Shown: positions 1 to 8,707, counted from the stretch's first letter. The stretch: DNA of 64,000 nucleotides from RGIG3009 sp045630285 (GCA_045630285.1 JAZQSX010000062.1:36049-100048), one strand, 5' to 3'. Program-made: numbers and translations. The notes: generated by a model from the sequence alone, not told the origin.

Positions 1-862
1 GATCGTAATCCCCTTTGGTCGCCATAGCCAAGACCTCGCCCGTCTGCACGTCCATAACGATCGCACAGGTGCGATTCGCGGCACTCGTTTCTGCCAGCGA
101 CACCTCCAGGTGGTTTTCCACCGCACGTTGAATATTGATATCGATCGTCAGGCGCAGCGTATTCCCCTCACCCGGCGCAATCGTCGTCTCGTACTGTATA
201 TCGTTGGGCAACGCATCGCCCCAGCCGTTTGTAGAAGTAACGACCCGACCAGCGGTCCCCGCCAGCACCTCATTATACCGTGCTTCCAAGCCTTCCAGCC
301 CGGTGTTGTCGGTGCCGGTAAATCCCAAAACGCACGATAGGGCGCTGCCGAACGGATACTCCCGTTTATAATCCTGAATCACCCGAAACACACCGGTCAA
401 CCTGTGATCCTTGGCCCAATCGATAAAGGTGTCGCATATCTCATAGTCGATTTTTGAAGCAACAATCTCATACCGCGAGGCGGTCTTGTTGACTTGCTTT
501 TTCAGCTTGTCAGCATTGATCCCAAGCAGCGACGGCAGTTCACGGCAGATCGTCTCTCTCGCCGCCTCGTCCGGAATATATCGCGGCGCCATAATGACCG
601 TTGCCACCTCGACGCTGCGTGCCAGCACCACGCCGTTGCGGTCGACGATCGCTCCTCGTTTGTCCGAGATCACGCTGTCCGTCAACTGCTGCTCCGCTGC
701 CATGGTCTGCCACAGCTCGTGCTCCGCAAGCTGCAGCACCGCCAACCGATACCCCAGCATTGCAAAGCAAAACGCCATAGCAACCATCGCCCACAGCGAA
801 CGCTTCCACATAATGCGGGACGGGGCTTGTATTGAAACGTCCTGTTGATGCATTCGCTTCAT
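1..862 (-). CDS. Class B penicillin-binding protein, 3'-truncated by the window edge
   Basis: Peptidoglycan transpeptidase of the FtsI/PBP2B/SpoVD family; 287 codons of the N-terminal part are visible. The ATG at 862-860 follows GAGAGG. A short basic N-terminus leads into one membrane segment (about residues 19-40), then the PBP dimerisation region with the family stretch KRGAIVDRNG and a following motif TGLEGLEARY. It is clearly paralogous to the neighbouring spoVD-like gene, with many matching segments such as REYPFGSALS against REYPLGTMLS. The catalytic SxxK, SxN and KTG motifs lie beyond the edge. By position it may be a second sporulation or division PBP of the dcw cluster; which one cannot be decided here. 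Confidence 0.9.
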   Translation of the reverse strand, partial: MKRMHQQDVSIQAPSRIMWKRSLWAMVAMAFCFAMLGYRLAVLQLAEHELWQTMAAEQQLTDSVISDKRGAIVDRNGVVLARSVEVATVIMAPRYIPDEAARETICRELPSLLGINADKLKKQVNKTASRYEIVASKIDYEICDTFIDWAKDHRLTGVFRVIQDYKREYPFGSALSCVLGFTGTDNTGLEGLEARYNEVLAGTAGRVVTSTNGWGDALPNDIQYETTIAPGEGNTLRLTIDINIQRAVENHLEVSLAETSAANRTCAIVMDVQTGEVLAMATKGDYD

Positions 863-894
863 AACAGGCGTCCTCTCAAAGATCTGTTACTTGT

Positions 895-3072
895 TTAGAT
901 GTTGTTTTCGTAGGCAAACTGCACGGTGATGACCGAACCCTTCGCCACCTGCGTTCCCGCCTCCACCGATTGCTTGGAGACCTTCGCCACGCCGCCGGAG
1001 GTGTTAATACCAACAACGACCACGTTGATACCGGCATTCTTTGCCAGCTGGTTCACCTGCGACAAGCTCTTATCCGCAAAATCGGGAACGGTTGTCATCT
1101 TCAGCTCGCTGTCGTCGGTGTACAGCCACACCACGCCGTCCTTAGGAATGGCGGCGCCACTCTCCGGAACCTGTTTCACGACCTTGTCACCCTTGCCGAT
1201 GACCTGGTAGTTCAGCGACGAGGCCTTCAGCGCGGTGGTCGCCACCGACACCTGCTTGCCGGAAACCTTCGGCACACTCTGATCCAAATTGGCAAGCTCC
1301 TCCTCCGTATAGTTCGGCTCAACACCCAAATATGGAAGAATATCCCGCAAAATATTTCGTGCAATGGGGGCGGCAACGCCGGCGCCGGATTTCAGCGTCT
1401 GCGGCTCATCCACCATGACGAACACAACCACTTCCGGATCATCGGCGGGGGCAAATCCACCAAACGAGGCAACAACCTCGACGTTTTTATCCTTATCCTC
1501 CTCGGATTTGGTTTCGGTTTTTTCCGAAGTTCCCGTTTTTCCGCCCACACGGTAACCGGCAATATAGGCGTTGCCGATCGCACCGCCGCTGACGGCTTCC
1601 TCCAGCATATCGCACACACGTCTCGACGTCTGCTCCGAAATGACCTGCCGCTTAACCAGCGGTTTCGCCTCGGACACCACGTTTCCGTCGCTATCCAGCA
1701 CCTTCTGCACAATGTACGGTTGCATCAGCTTGCCACCGTTAGCAATGGCACACAGCGCCGTCGCCATTTGGAGCGGCGTCACCTTAAATGTCTGTCCGAT
1801 CGACGACGCCGCCACGTTGACGGGCGTCATCGTGTCTGCAGTGTAGTACAGTGCCGGTGTCGGTGTCGGCTCACCGATAAAATCGGTACCGGTACGGGTG
1901 GTAAACCCAAAACCGACGTAATACTTACAAAACAGCTGTGCACGGATCATACCGCCGATCGTCATAAACGCCGGGTTGCAAGAGTTAGCGATCGCCTGGC
2001 GGAAGGTCTGTTGTCCGTGTCCGGCGTGCCAGCAGTCCATATCGCGGTCGGCGATATGATACGAGCCGTTGCAGAAAAAGCCGGTATTTTCGTTGACGAG
2101 GCCCTCTTCCAGAGCGATCGACGCCGTCACCGTCTTAAACACCGAACCCGGCTCATAAAATTCCAACGCCTTGTTGCGATACTGGGATTGATCCACCTCA
2201 AACGGTTTGTTAGGATCGTAGTCACCCTTCGTTGCCATTGCCAAAACGGCACCCGTGTCCACGTCCATGACGATCGCACAGCCACGGTTGGTAGCCTCAA
2301 ACTCCGTAATCGCATCCTGCAAATACTTTTCTGCCACCTGCTGGATATACTGATCCACCGTCAGCACTAAACTGTTGCCATCCACCGCATTGACGGTATA
2401 TTCATAGTCCAGTGACGTCGGCAGCTTGTCACCCGAGGTGTTTTGCGCAATCACCATACGCCCCGGGATGCCTGCCAACGTTTCGTCGTACTGCTTTTCC
2501 AATCCTTCCAGGCCGGTGTTATCCGCTCCGGTAAAACCGAGCACGGTAGAAAGCATCGTTCCCAGCGGATACTCCCGCTTATACTCGGTGTCGACACGAA
2601 AAACACCCGCCAGCCCATTTTCGTTTACCCAGTTGATAAACTCATCGCCGACCTCTTTGTCGACCTTGGATTTGACCACCTCATACTGGGATTCGCCCTT
2701 CTTCGTTTTCTTATACAACGTCTCCCGATCAACGTCCAGCATCACCGACAACTCGTCAGCGATCTTAATACGGGTCTCCTCCCGCAGGATGTTTTTAGGC
2801 GCCATAATGATCTTGCAAACCTCACGCGTTTGCGCCAGCACCGTCATATTGGCGTCATAGATCTGTCCACGCACCGCCGGGATCTTCTTGTCGCTCAGCT
2901 GCTGCACCACGGCCTTTTGCTTCCAGAAATCCGTCTCAATAACTTGAATACGAAACAGATTGACCGCCAACAGCACGCAGCAAACAAAAATGCCCAAGAC
3001 CAGCTTCCACGCGCGCTTACGCATGGCAACCCGTTCTCCGACTTTCGGCGCTTTTCCTTTTTTGTGTAACAT
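895..3072 (-). CDS. spoVD: SpoVD-like class B penicillin-binding protein with two PASTA domains
   Basis: Transpeptidase acting in septal or spore-cortex peptidoglycan synthesis, anchored outside the membrane. About 725 aa. The start is taken at ATG 3072-3070 because GAGGTG lies 7 nt upstream; an upstream in-frame GTG at 3087 overlaps that Shine-Dalgarno. One N-terminal membrane segment (about residues 24-42) precedes the dimerisation domain. Catalytic motifs are intact: S310-V-F-K313, S364-C-N366 and K512-T-G514. Two PASTA repeats end the protein, which is typical of SpoVD rather than of Gram-negative FtsI. It lies between the ftsL-like gene and a second PBP gene, in the usual mraZ-rsmH-ftsL-pbp order. 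Confidence 0.93.
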   Translation of the reverse strand: MLHKKGKAPKVGERVAMRKRAWKLVLGIFVCCVLLAVNLFRIQVIETDFWKQKAVVQQLSDKKIPAVRGQIYDANMTVLAQTREVCKIIMAPKNILREETRIKIADELSVMLDVDRETLYKKTKKGESQYEVVKSKVDKEVGDEFINWVNENGLAGVFRVDTEYKREYPLGTMLSTVLGFTGADNTGLEGLEKQYDETLAGIPGRMVIAQNTSGDKLPTSLDYEYTVNAVDGNSLVLTVDQYIQQVAEKYLQDAITEFEATNRGCAIVMDVDTGAVLAMATKGDYDPNKPFEVDQSQYRNKALEFYEPGSVFKTVTASIALEEGLVNENTGFFCNGSYHIADRDMDCWHAGHGQQTFRQAIANSCNPAFMTIGGMIRAQLFCKYYVGFGFTTRTGTDFIGEPTPTPALYYTADTMTPVNVAASSIGQTFKVTPLQMATALCAIANGGKLMQPYIVQKVLDSDGNVVSEAKPLVKRQVISEQTSRRVCDMLEEAVSGGAIGNAYIAGYRVGGKTGTSEKTETKSEEDKDKNVEVVASFGGFAPADDPEVVVFVMVDEPQTLKSGAGVAAPIARNILRDILPYLGVEPNYTEEELANLDQSVPKVSGKQVSVATTALKASSLNYQVIGKGDKVVKQVPESGAAIPKDGVVWLYTDDSELKMTTVPDFADKSLSQVNQLAKNAGINVVVVGINTSGGVAKVSKQSVEAGTQVAKGSVITVQFAYENNI

Positions 3073-3213
3073 CCCGGTACACCTCACTTATTGGAAAGAA
3101 AAGAGAGTCAAGACGCTACCATCCCAACTCTCATCGTCCGAGGTCCTGCTTCAGTGTATGTTGAACTCACCGTTAGATAGACCTGTTGTGTTGATTATTT
3201 CTGTCGAGGAAGG

Positions 3214-3696
3214 TCAGCCGATCCAGCCGGTCAACGTCTCCCACAGAGACTCAAAAAAGCCGGGCTCCTCCTCCGGTTGCTCCACCTCTAAGACCGCAGG
3301 GGTAACCGTAAAGTAATCGATCTGGCCGGATTGGATCGGTTCAAACCCATTCTTCTCAGCATAATCCGACACGCTCTCTGCAGACGTTATCGCCGCCAGC
3401 TTACCTTCCAGCCGCTTGATCTCGCCTGCAAGCTCACTGCTTTTCGCCTTCTCCTGTGAGATAGCGTTGTTTGTCTCAGTCAGCTTCACCTGACTGGTGA
3501 TCAAAGCACCCAGGACAAACACGATGCAGCATGTCACCAGCACGGTCGCTGCGCCGTTAATGATCTTCTGCAGCTTCACCCGACGGCGTTCAGCCTTCGT
3601 CGCTTTTTTGTTCGGCAGAGGGGTGATCTTTGCCGGTCTGGATTCAAACAACGACAGATCATACGCCTCAGAACCATACTTTGCCACGATCACCAC
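3214..3696 (-). CDS. ftsL: FtsL-like cell division protein
   Basis: Small bitopic membrane protein of 160 aa: basic cytoplasmic N-terminus (about 1-47), one membrane segment (about 48-70), then a heptad-like coiled coil rich in Glu, Lys and Leu (about 72-110) and an extracellular tail ending in a second hydrophobic and acidic patch. This layout and the position between rsmH and a class B PBP gene match FtsL, which links the PBP to the FtsB/DivIC complex. The sequence itself is poorly conserved, as usual for FtsL. The start is uncertain: GTG codons at 3696, 3693 and 3687 all follow the same AAAGGAG. Confidence 0.75.
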   Translation of the reverse strand: MVIVAKYGSEAYDLSLFESRPAKITPLPNKKATKAERRRVKLQKIINGAATVLVTCCIVFVLGALITSQVKLTETNNAISQEKAKSSELAGEIKRLEGKLAAITSAESVSDYAEKNGFEPIQSGQIDYFTVTPAVLEVEQPEEEPGFFESLWETLTGWIG

Positions 3697-3708
3697 TCTC
3701 CTTTCTCA

Positions 3709-4665
3709 TCAACGTATCGGCGTGTACTCGCCCAGCTTCTCAATACACCGCAGCTTCGCACTGCGACTGCGTGGGTTTTCCGCGAGCTCCTGCTCGGAGG
3801 CCTCCGTCGGCTTACGCAGTACCAACCGGCCTGCCGCCCGCCGTCCGCACACGCACACCGGGAACTCCGGCGGGCAGGTGCAGCCCTTGCAAAAATCGGC
3901 AAATCGCTGTTTGACGATGCGGTCCTCCAGCGAATGAAAGGTGATTACTGCCAAACGGCCACCCACCTTTAATTGATCAAAAGCAACGTCCAACGCCTCG
4001 GACAAGCAATCCAGCTCGGCGTTGACAGCGATACGGAGCGCCTGAAACACCCGACGTGCAGGATGCCCGTCTCGGCGAGCCGCCGCCGGAACAGCTTCCT
4101 TTACCAGTTCGGCCAGCTCTGCGGTCGTTTTAAGTGGGCTCGTCTCACGCCGTCGCACGATCGCCCGAGCGATCGCCCGAGAAAATTTCTCTTCACCAAA
4201 GCGGAAAAATATATCCGCCAGTTCCCGTTCGGTCAGCTCCCTCAACAGATCCGCCGCCGTCGTCCCCTCTTGACTCATCCGCATATCCAGCGGTGCGTCA
4301 GCGTGGTACGAAAACCCTCGGGCGGGCTCGTCCAGCTGATGCGACGAAACACCGATGTCCAACAAAATGCCGTCCACCCGTTCCACGCCCAGCTCCCGCA
4401 GCACCCGATCCATATATCGGAAATTGGAGCGAACCACTGTTGCCGGCAGGCCTTCCAGCCGTGCGCTTGCTTGCACGATCGCATCGGGATCCTGATCCAG
4501 TGCGATCAGGCGACCGCCTTGCAACCGGGAGGCAATGGCGTGCGAGTGACCGCCGCCACCTGCTGTTCCGTCAACGTAGACGCCCTCCGGACAAATTGCC
4601 AACGCCGCCAGCGTTTCCTCGAACAGCACCGGTCGGTGATACGCATACGCTTGCGTCATATCCAT
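3709..4665 (-). CDS. rsmH: 16S rRNA (cytosine1402-N4)-methyltransferase RsmH
   Basis: SAM-dependent methyltransferase (MraW) that modifies C1402 in the decoding centre of 16S rRNA. 318 aa, the usual length. The N-terminus has the family signature HRPVLFEETL and the SAM-binding loop VDGTAGGGGHS, followed by LIALDQDPDA; the C-terminal half carries VITFHSLEDRIVKQRF, also diagnostic. It begins one nucleotide after the mraZ stop, so the two are translationally coupled; a second Met codon at 4659 is an alternative start. It is the second gene of the dcw-type operon. Confidence 0.97.
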   Translation of the reverse strand: MDMTQAYAYHRPVLFEETLAALAICPEGVYVDGTAGGGGHSHAIASRLQGGRLIALDQDPDAIVQASARLEGLPATVVRSNFRYMDRVLRELGVERVDGILLDIGVSSHQLDEPARGFSYHADAPLDMRMSQEGTTAADLLRELTERELADIFFRFGEEKFSRAIARAIVRRRETSPLKTTAELAELVKEAVPAAARRDGHPARRVFQALRIAVNAELDCLSEALDVAFDQLKVGGRLAVITFHSLEDRIVKQRFADFCKGCTCPPEFPVCVCGRRAAGRLVLRKPTEASEQELAENPRSRSAKLRCIEKLGEYTPIR

Positions 4666-4666
4666 A

Positions 4667-5086
4667 TCAGAAGCCCAGCTCCATGAACTCGGCTTCCACC
4701 TCTTCGGAAGTCATGCCACCCATAGCCGTCTCGTACGAGGCCGGATTCCAGATCTCGGCACGGTTACCCGCACCGATGACCAGCGCCTCTTTTTCCAGTG
4801 CCGCATAATCCAGAAGATGCTTCGGCAACAGAATACGGCCCTGCGAATCGATCTGCACGTCTACGGCGTTGGCAGAAAGATACCGCTGCAGCTTGCGTGC
4901 CTTGGTAAGCGGCATCTGTGCCAGACCCTCCTGCAGCTTTTCCCACTCCTCGGTGGAATACAAGCTGACACAATGGTCCATCACCGCTGCGGCGATAAAC
5001 GACATACCCAGCTTCTCACGCAACTTTGCGGGGACGAACAAGCGCCCTTTGGCGTCAATATTATGTTGGAAACGACCGTACAGCAC
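4667..5086 (-). CDS. mraZ: Transcriptional regulator MraZ
   Basis: DNA-binding protein with two SpoVT/AbrB-like domains that controls the division and cell wall operon. 139 aa, standard length. Starts at GTG 5086 after GGAGGTG. The N-terminal domain has YGRFQHNIDAKGRLFVPAKL, and the second domain repeats the pattern with DSQGRILLPKHLLDYA. It is the first gene of the operon and is preceded by three direct repeats that match known MraZ boxes, so autoregulation is very likely. Confidence 0.97.
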   Translation of the reverse strand: MLYGRFQHNIDAKGRLFVPAKLREKLGMSFIAAAVMDHCVSLYSTEEWEKLQEGLAQMPLTKARKLQRYLSANAVDVQIDSQGRILLPKHLLDYAALEKEALVIGAGNRAEIWNPASYETAMGGMTSEEVEAEFMELGF

Positions 5087-5124
5087 CTGTTCTTCACCTC
5101 CGTTTCAGATGCGCCCCACCGGGC

Positions 5125-5154
5125 TGTGGAAAACTCTGTGGAAAATGTGGAAAA
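5125..5154 (+). repeat. Three DnaA-box-like sequences in the mraZ leader
   Basis: TGTGGAAAA occurs at 5125-5133, 5137-5145 and 5146-5154 in the same orientation. Each differs by one base from the DnaA box TGTGGATAA and equals (reverse complement TTTTCCACA) the box variant seen twice in the origin of this window. The cluster abuts the MraZ boxes inside the mraZ 5' leader. Binding by DnaA is inferred only. Confidence 0.5.
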
Positions 5155-5183
5155 CCTCCACTTTACACCACTTTGCTCCACTT
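5154..5183 (-). promoter_or_regulatory. MraZ operator: three 10-bp direct repeats
   Basis: On the minus strand three head-to-tail units AAGTGGAGCA, AAGTGGTGTA and AAGTGGAGGT follow one another with exact 10-bp spacing. MraZ boxes in other bacteria are short repeats with a TGGG or AAAGTGG core at about one helical turn. They begin about at the predicted transcription start of mraZ, so bound MraZ would block promoter clearance. A fourth AAGTGG half-site lies between the -35 and -10 elements. Confidence 0.85.
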
Positions 5184-5189
5184 GGTTTC

Positions 5190-5218
5190 ATTATAACGCC
5201 ACTTTTATAAAAAATCAA
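5190..5218 (-). promoter_or_regulatory. Sigma-A promoter of the mraZ operon
   Basis: Minus-strand TTGATT (5218-5213), 17-bp spacer, TATAAT (5195-5190). The spacer contains AAAGTGGCG, resembling the MraZ boxes just downstream. Confidence 0.8.
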
Positions 5219-5256
5219 GATACAATATTCAAAATTCTACATCTATTTTTTGCCAT

Positions 5257-5288
5257 AAAAAAGGCGCTCAACAAAAGTTGAGCGCCTT
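5257..5288 (-). terminator. Rho-independent terminator after the AEC transporter gene
   Basis: Perfect 12-bp stem AAGGCGCTCAAC / GTTGAGCGCCTT with a 4-nt loop, followed on the minus strand by six T. Confidence 0.9.
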
Positions 5289-5301
5289 GGAAAAGCGTAT
5301 C

Positions 5302-6222
5302 TTATGCAATCAGCTTGATCAGAGACACAAACAGGGGCATGGTAACGACAGAAAGCAGGGTGGACAGCGCTACCAAATTCACCGCCCGCTCGGTGTCCTG
5401 CTCGTATTTTCCGGCGAACATCGATACCGCCGCCGCCACGGGAGCGCTGGCGGAAATCGCCATTGACAGCAGCAGCGTATCCCGAATCCCCGCCAGATAT
5501 AAGATACCGACCGTGATCGCCGGTACCAGCAGTAACCGTACCGCACACACCAGATAGTACGTTTTGTCCTTGAGAATCTTGCCGAGATTTACTTTTGACA
5601 GCGAATAGCCGATAAACAGCATCGGTACCGGTGTGTTGAGTGCCGCCAGATGTGAGATCGGCGTGCGAATCAGCGACGGCAGCTGAACCGGCAACACCAA
5701 AATGATCACACCCGCCACCAGACCGATCACACCGGGGTTGATGAGAATTTTCCGAACAGGGATCCGCTTGGACGAACGATCCATCGTCATCAGGCCATAG
5801 GTCCACAGCGTCAGGTTGAACGCCGTAACGTAGGCGGCGCCGTAAAACACCCCTTGGTCCCCCAGCACCGCTTGCTGCAACGGGAGGCCCATAAACCCGG
5901 CGTTGGAAAGCACCGTCGCCATGCGCAGCACCCGATCACGGGGTGTATCTTTTCGATAAAAGGCTTGCGCCAATCCGATCGCAACCAGATGGATCCCGAT
6001 ACCAAGCAGCAGAGCCGTACCAAGCTCCTGTACCACCGACCAACTGAACTCCCGCTCGAACGACAGTGCGATAACGCACGGCGATGCCAACAACAGCGTA
6101 ACGTCCGACATGGCTTTGGCACCGGTGTCGCCGATCACCTTGCCTTTTCCCAAAAAATAACCGCACAAAATGAGGACGAACAGGATCAGCACCTGCTGAC
6201 CGACCGTCAAAAAATATTCCAT
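5302..6222 (-). CDS. AEC-family transporter (auxin efflux carrier / malate permease type)
   Basis: Integral membrane transporter of about 306 aa with around ten hydrophobic segments in two halves, as in the AEC family; bacterial members are mostly linked to organic acid efflux or uptake, and the substrate cannot be read from sequence. Visible family features include LCGYFLGKGKVI near the first helix, NAGFMGLPLQQAVLG with the conserved Asn-Ala-Gly-Phe-Met-Gly, and the late PVAAAVSMFAGKYEQD. The start at ATG 6222 follows AAGGAGG at 7 nt; upstream in-frame codons lack a site. It is monocistronic with its own terminator. Confidence 0.88.
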   Translation of the reverse strand: MEYFLTVGQQVLILFVLILCGYFLGKGKVIGDTGAKAMSDVTLLLASPCVIALSFEREFSWSVVQELGTALLLGIGIHLVAIGLAQAFYRKDTPRDRVLRMATVLSNAGFMGLPLQQAVLGDQGVFYGAAYVTAFNLTLWTYGLMTMDRSSKRIPVRKILINPGVIGLVAGVIILVLPVQLPSLIRTPISHLAALNTPVPMLFIGYSLSKVNLGKILKDKTYYLVCAVRLLLVPAITVGILYLAGIRDTLLLSMAISASAPVAAAVSMFAGKYEQDTERAVNLVALSTLLSVVTMPLFVSLIKLIA

Positions 6223-6289
6223 ACGCCGCCTCCTTTTCCGCAGCCTCCTGCTATTGTACCCCAAAAAGCGGCAAAACACAAGAGAAAAT

Positions 6290-6323
6290 ACAGCGCCTTT
6301 GAGAAATCTCTCAAAGGCGCTGT
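6290..6323 (-). terminator. Terminator after the small membrane protein gene
   Basis: Long stem ACAGCGCCTTTGAGA / TCTCAAAGGCGCTGT with a very short loop, followed on the minus strand by TATTTTCTCTT. Confidence 0.7.
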
Positions 6324-6338
6324 CATTGCATTATCCGA

Positions 6339-6680
6339 TCAGGCACAGCGGTTTGCCACGGGGCGGTTGAGCTCATACAGCACCCGCTCCGATGCCACAC
6401 GGCGGTATACCTCACGCTGCCGGCGACGATTGCGGGCTCGGGCAGCATCCTTTTTCAGTGCCAGCGCACAGCAAGCAAATACCGTAAGGCGGCACGCCAT
6501 CAATACAACCTCCAGCACGACCGGCACTGCCGTGAACACCACACCGCACACTGCCAGCTCCATCATCGCCATCACACCGGGGATCCACGCCATACGGTGC
6601 GACGTTGTGTGCGTCTCCTTCATCGCCATAAAAAACGTCATCGCCCCGAAAGCCACGGCTACGATCACACGAAAAGTCAT
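6339..6680 (-). CDS. Small membrane protein, unknown function
   Basis: 113 aa, not recognised. The start ATG 6680 follows GGGAGG at a good distance. Three hydrophobic stretches are visible (about residues 3-20, 32-57 and 60-75), then a strongly basic, Arg-rich cytoplasmic tail of about 35 residues. The hydrophobic part is rich in Met, Val, Ala and Cys. It lies alone between the AEC transporter and folD, with a terminator downstream. No catalytic motif is evident. Confidence 0.6.
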   Translation of the reverse strand: MTFRVIVAVAFGAMTFFMAMKETHTTSHRMAWIPGVMAMMELAVCGVVFTAVPVVLEVVLMACRLTVFACCALALKKDAARARNRRRQREVYRRVASERVLYELNRPVANRCA

Positions 6681-6840
6681 ACAAACTACCTCCCAAAAGC
6701 TGTTCGGAAACCCCGAACAAATGTTTGTTGTGGTTTGATTATAGCACGTTTTTGGCGCTTGTCAATAGAAAATCGAAAATTTGTTCGGTTTTTTTGAATA
6801 AGAAAGCCCCGCACACCGTCGAAGGTCTACGGGGATGTTC

Positions 6841-7686
6841 TTACTTCATCAGAGTACGAGCTGCCGTCAGGGTGTTTTTCAGCAGCATCGCAATGGTCAT
6901 CGGACCTACGCCGCCCGGAACGGGCGTGAGATAGCCCGCCACCTCGTCGACCGACGGGTCCACGTCACCACAGAGCTTGCCGTCGGCACCACGGTTGATA
7001 CCAACATCCACCACCACGGCACCGGGCTTGACCATGTCGGGAGTCACAAAGCCCGCTCGTCCCACAGCGGCAACCAAAACGTCTGCTTCACGGCAGATGT
7101 CAGCAAGATTCTTGGTGCGGGAATGACAGATCGTAACGGTTGCGTTTTCATGCAGCAGCAGCATCGCCATCGGTTTTCCGACGATGTTGCTGCGGCCGAT
7201 CACAACACAGTGCTTGCCCTCCACCGTAATATTGGTGCGATGCAGTAGTTCCATCACGCCCGCCGGTGTGCAGGGTAAAAACGTATAGTCGCCGATCAGG
7301 ATCTGTCCGACGTTGGCGGCGTGGAAGGCATCCACGTCTTTTTGCGGCGAAATAGCAGCAATGACCGCCTTGTCGTCTAGGTGCTTCGGAAGCGGAAGCT
7401 GGCACAAAATGCCGTGAATATCCGAGCGTGCATTCAGCTCCTCCACCAAAGAAAGCAACTGCTCCTGCGTGGTCTCCGCAGGGAGCGCAAACTCTTCAGA
7501 ATGAATTCCCGCTTCGGCGCACGCCTTCTTTTTATTGTTTACATACACACGGGAAGCCGGATCGTCGCCCACCACGATGACGGCAAGCCCCGGCGTCTTT
7601 CCCTGTTTCACCATTTCCTCAACCTCGGCACGTACTTCCTGCCGCACCGCCGCCGCAATGGCTTTTCCGTCAATTTTGATCGCCAT
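6841..7686 (-). CDS. folD: Bifunctional methylene-THF dehydrogenase / methenyl-THF cyclohydrolase FolD
   Basis: Interconverts methylene-, methenyl- and formyl-tetrahydrofolate with NADP. 281 aa from ATG 7686, which follows AGGAGA; the longer upstream reading has no ribosome site. The folate-site segment YVNNKKKACAEAGI holds the catalytic Lys, followed by the QLPLPKHLDDKAVI stretch, the Rossmann motif VIGRSNIVGKPMAMLLL and the C-terminal signature PVPGGVGPMTIAMLL. The start overlaps the end of lgt by 17 nt, so the two are probably co-transcribed and coupled. Confidence 0.97.
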   Translation of the reverse strand: MAIKIDGKAIAAAVRQEVRAEVEEMVKQGKTPGLAVIVVGDDPASRVYVNNKKKACAEAGIHSEEFALPAETTQEQLLSLVEELNARSDIHGILCQLPLPKHLDDKAVIAAISPQKDVDAFHAANVGQILIGDYTFLPCTPAGVMELLHRTNITVEGKHCVVIGRSNIVGKPMAMLLLHENATVTICHSRTKNLADICREADVLVAAVGRAGFVTPDMVKPGAVVVDVGINRGADGKLCGDVDPSVDEVAGYLTPVPGGVGPMTIAMLLKNTLTAARTLMK

Positions 7687-8686
7687 CGATAGTCTCCTCT
7701 TCCGCCACAACCTCTGCCGTCTGCTCCACAGCTTCCTCGGTCACTTCTTCCATCACTTCTTCAACTGTCTCGGCGGTCGTCTCTTCCTCCGTCGGCAAAA
7801 CACCGTCGGCCGGCAACGGTTCCTCCTCAAACAGGTTCTTCGGCGAACGGTTATCACGGTTCTTCAGCAGGAAATACAACACCAGACCGCCGACAACCGA
7901 AAGCGCCGCCACCAGGCAGGACACCGGCATCGTGCTCGTACCGATGTACAAACTGTCGGTGCGAAGCATTTCGATAAAGAAACGACCGGTGCCGTACCAC
8001 ATAATGTATATCGAGAACAGCTGTCCACGGAAACGGTAGGCTTTCTTGGAAACGATATGTATCAAGAGTAACCCAAGCAGGCACCACAGTGACTCATACA
8101 GGAAGGTCGGATGCACCGGCTGCGTAGGATCGTACCCGGTGGCGTTGGCATACGGACTGCCGATGATGTTGCCCGTCATGCCCCACGGCAAGGTTGTGTT
8201 CGTACCAAACGCTTCCTGATTGAAGAAGTTGCCCCAACGGCCGATCGCCTGACCGATCAAAAAACCGGGCGCCGCCAGATCGAACATCCGCATCGTATCC
8301 ACTTTTTTGAGACGGCACATCCACAGCGCCGTCAAAAATGCGCCGATCACGCCGCCGTAGATCGCCAAGCCGCCTTCCCACACCTTTAAGATGCTTATGG
8401 GATCGTCAAAATACTGTGCTCGATCTTCGGAAAAAACGACGTAGTACAGCCGTGCGCAAACGAACGCAAACAGCGTGCACACCAGCACGACGTCCGTCAT
8501 GGAATCCTTGGAGATCTTAAACTCATTGGCACGGCGGTAAGCGTACACCACCGCCAGGAAAAAGCCAACCGCAATCAACAAACCGTACCAGCGGATCGAG
8601 AAATCGTGCCCACCGATCGCAAAGGAAAAGATTTCCTGATCAACGTGAAACTCCCACCCGAGTCCCGGAAAAGAAATTGTATCCAT
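7670..8686 (-). CDS. lgt: Prolipoprotein diacylglyceryl transferase Lgt with acidic C-terminal tail
   Basis: Transfers diacylglycerol from phosphatidylglycerol to the lipobox Cys of prolipoproteins, in the membrane. 338 aa with about seven membrane segments; the Lgt signature GRWGNFFNQEAFG is intact. The last 50 or so residues after the final membrane segment form a Glu/Thr/Val-rich tail with hardly any basic residue, which makes the protein longer than usual (about 260-290 aa). It starts at ATG 8686 after AAAGGATGG and is followed by the overlapping folD. A substrate of this enzyme, the DUF3048 lipoprotein, is encoded at 28.2 kb. Confidence 0.95.
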   Translation of the reverse strand: MDTISFPGLGWEFHVDQEIFSFAIGGHDFSIRWYGLLIAVGFFLAVVYAYRRANEFKISKDSMTDVVLVCTLFAFVCARLYYVVFSEDRAQYFDDPISILKVWEGGLAIYGGVIGAFLTALWMCRLKKVDTMRMFDLAAPGFLIGQAIGRWGNFFNQEAFGTNTTLPWGMTGNIIGSPYANATGYDPTQPVHPTFLYESLWCLLGLLLIHIVSKKAYRFRGQLFSIYIMWYGTGRFFIEMLRTDSLYIGTSTMPVSCLVAALSVVGGLVLYFLLKNRDNRSPKNLFEEEPLPADGVLPTEEETTAETVEEVMEEVTEEAVEQTAEVVAEEETIDGDQN

Positions 8687-8707
8687 ACATGTACCATCCT
8701 TTCTGTT

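Noticed and set aside
970..2370. 466-codon plus-strand open frame opposite spoVD
   Set aside because: Antisense shadow of a PBP gene with intact catalytic motifs; composition (His/Arg/Gln-rich) is that of a reversed GC-rich gene and there is no ribosome site.
3088..3213. Possible regulatory RNA before spoVD
   Set aside because: No stable hairpin, promoter or known aptamer motif could be found by eye in these 126 bases.
5125..5154. Second replication origin at the mraz leader
   Set aside because: DnaA-box-like repeats are present but there is no trio, no A+T-rich unwinding stretch and no strand switch of genes there.
6806..6834. Terminator hairpin after folD
   Set aside because: CCCCG...CGGGG with several mismatches and only a broken T run; too weak to list.
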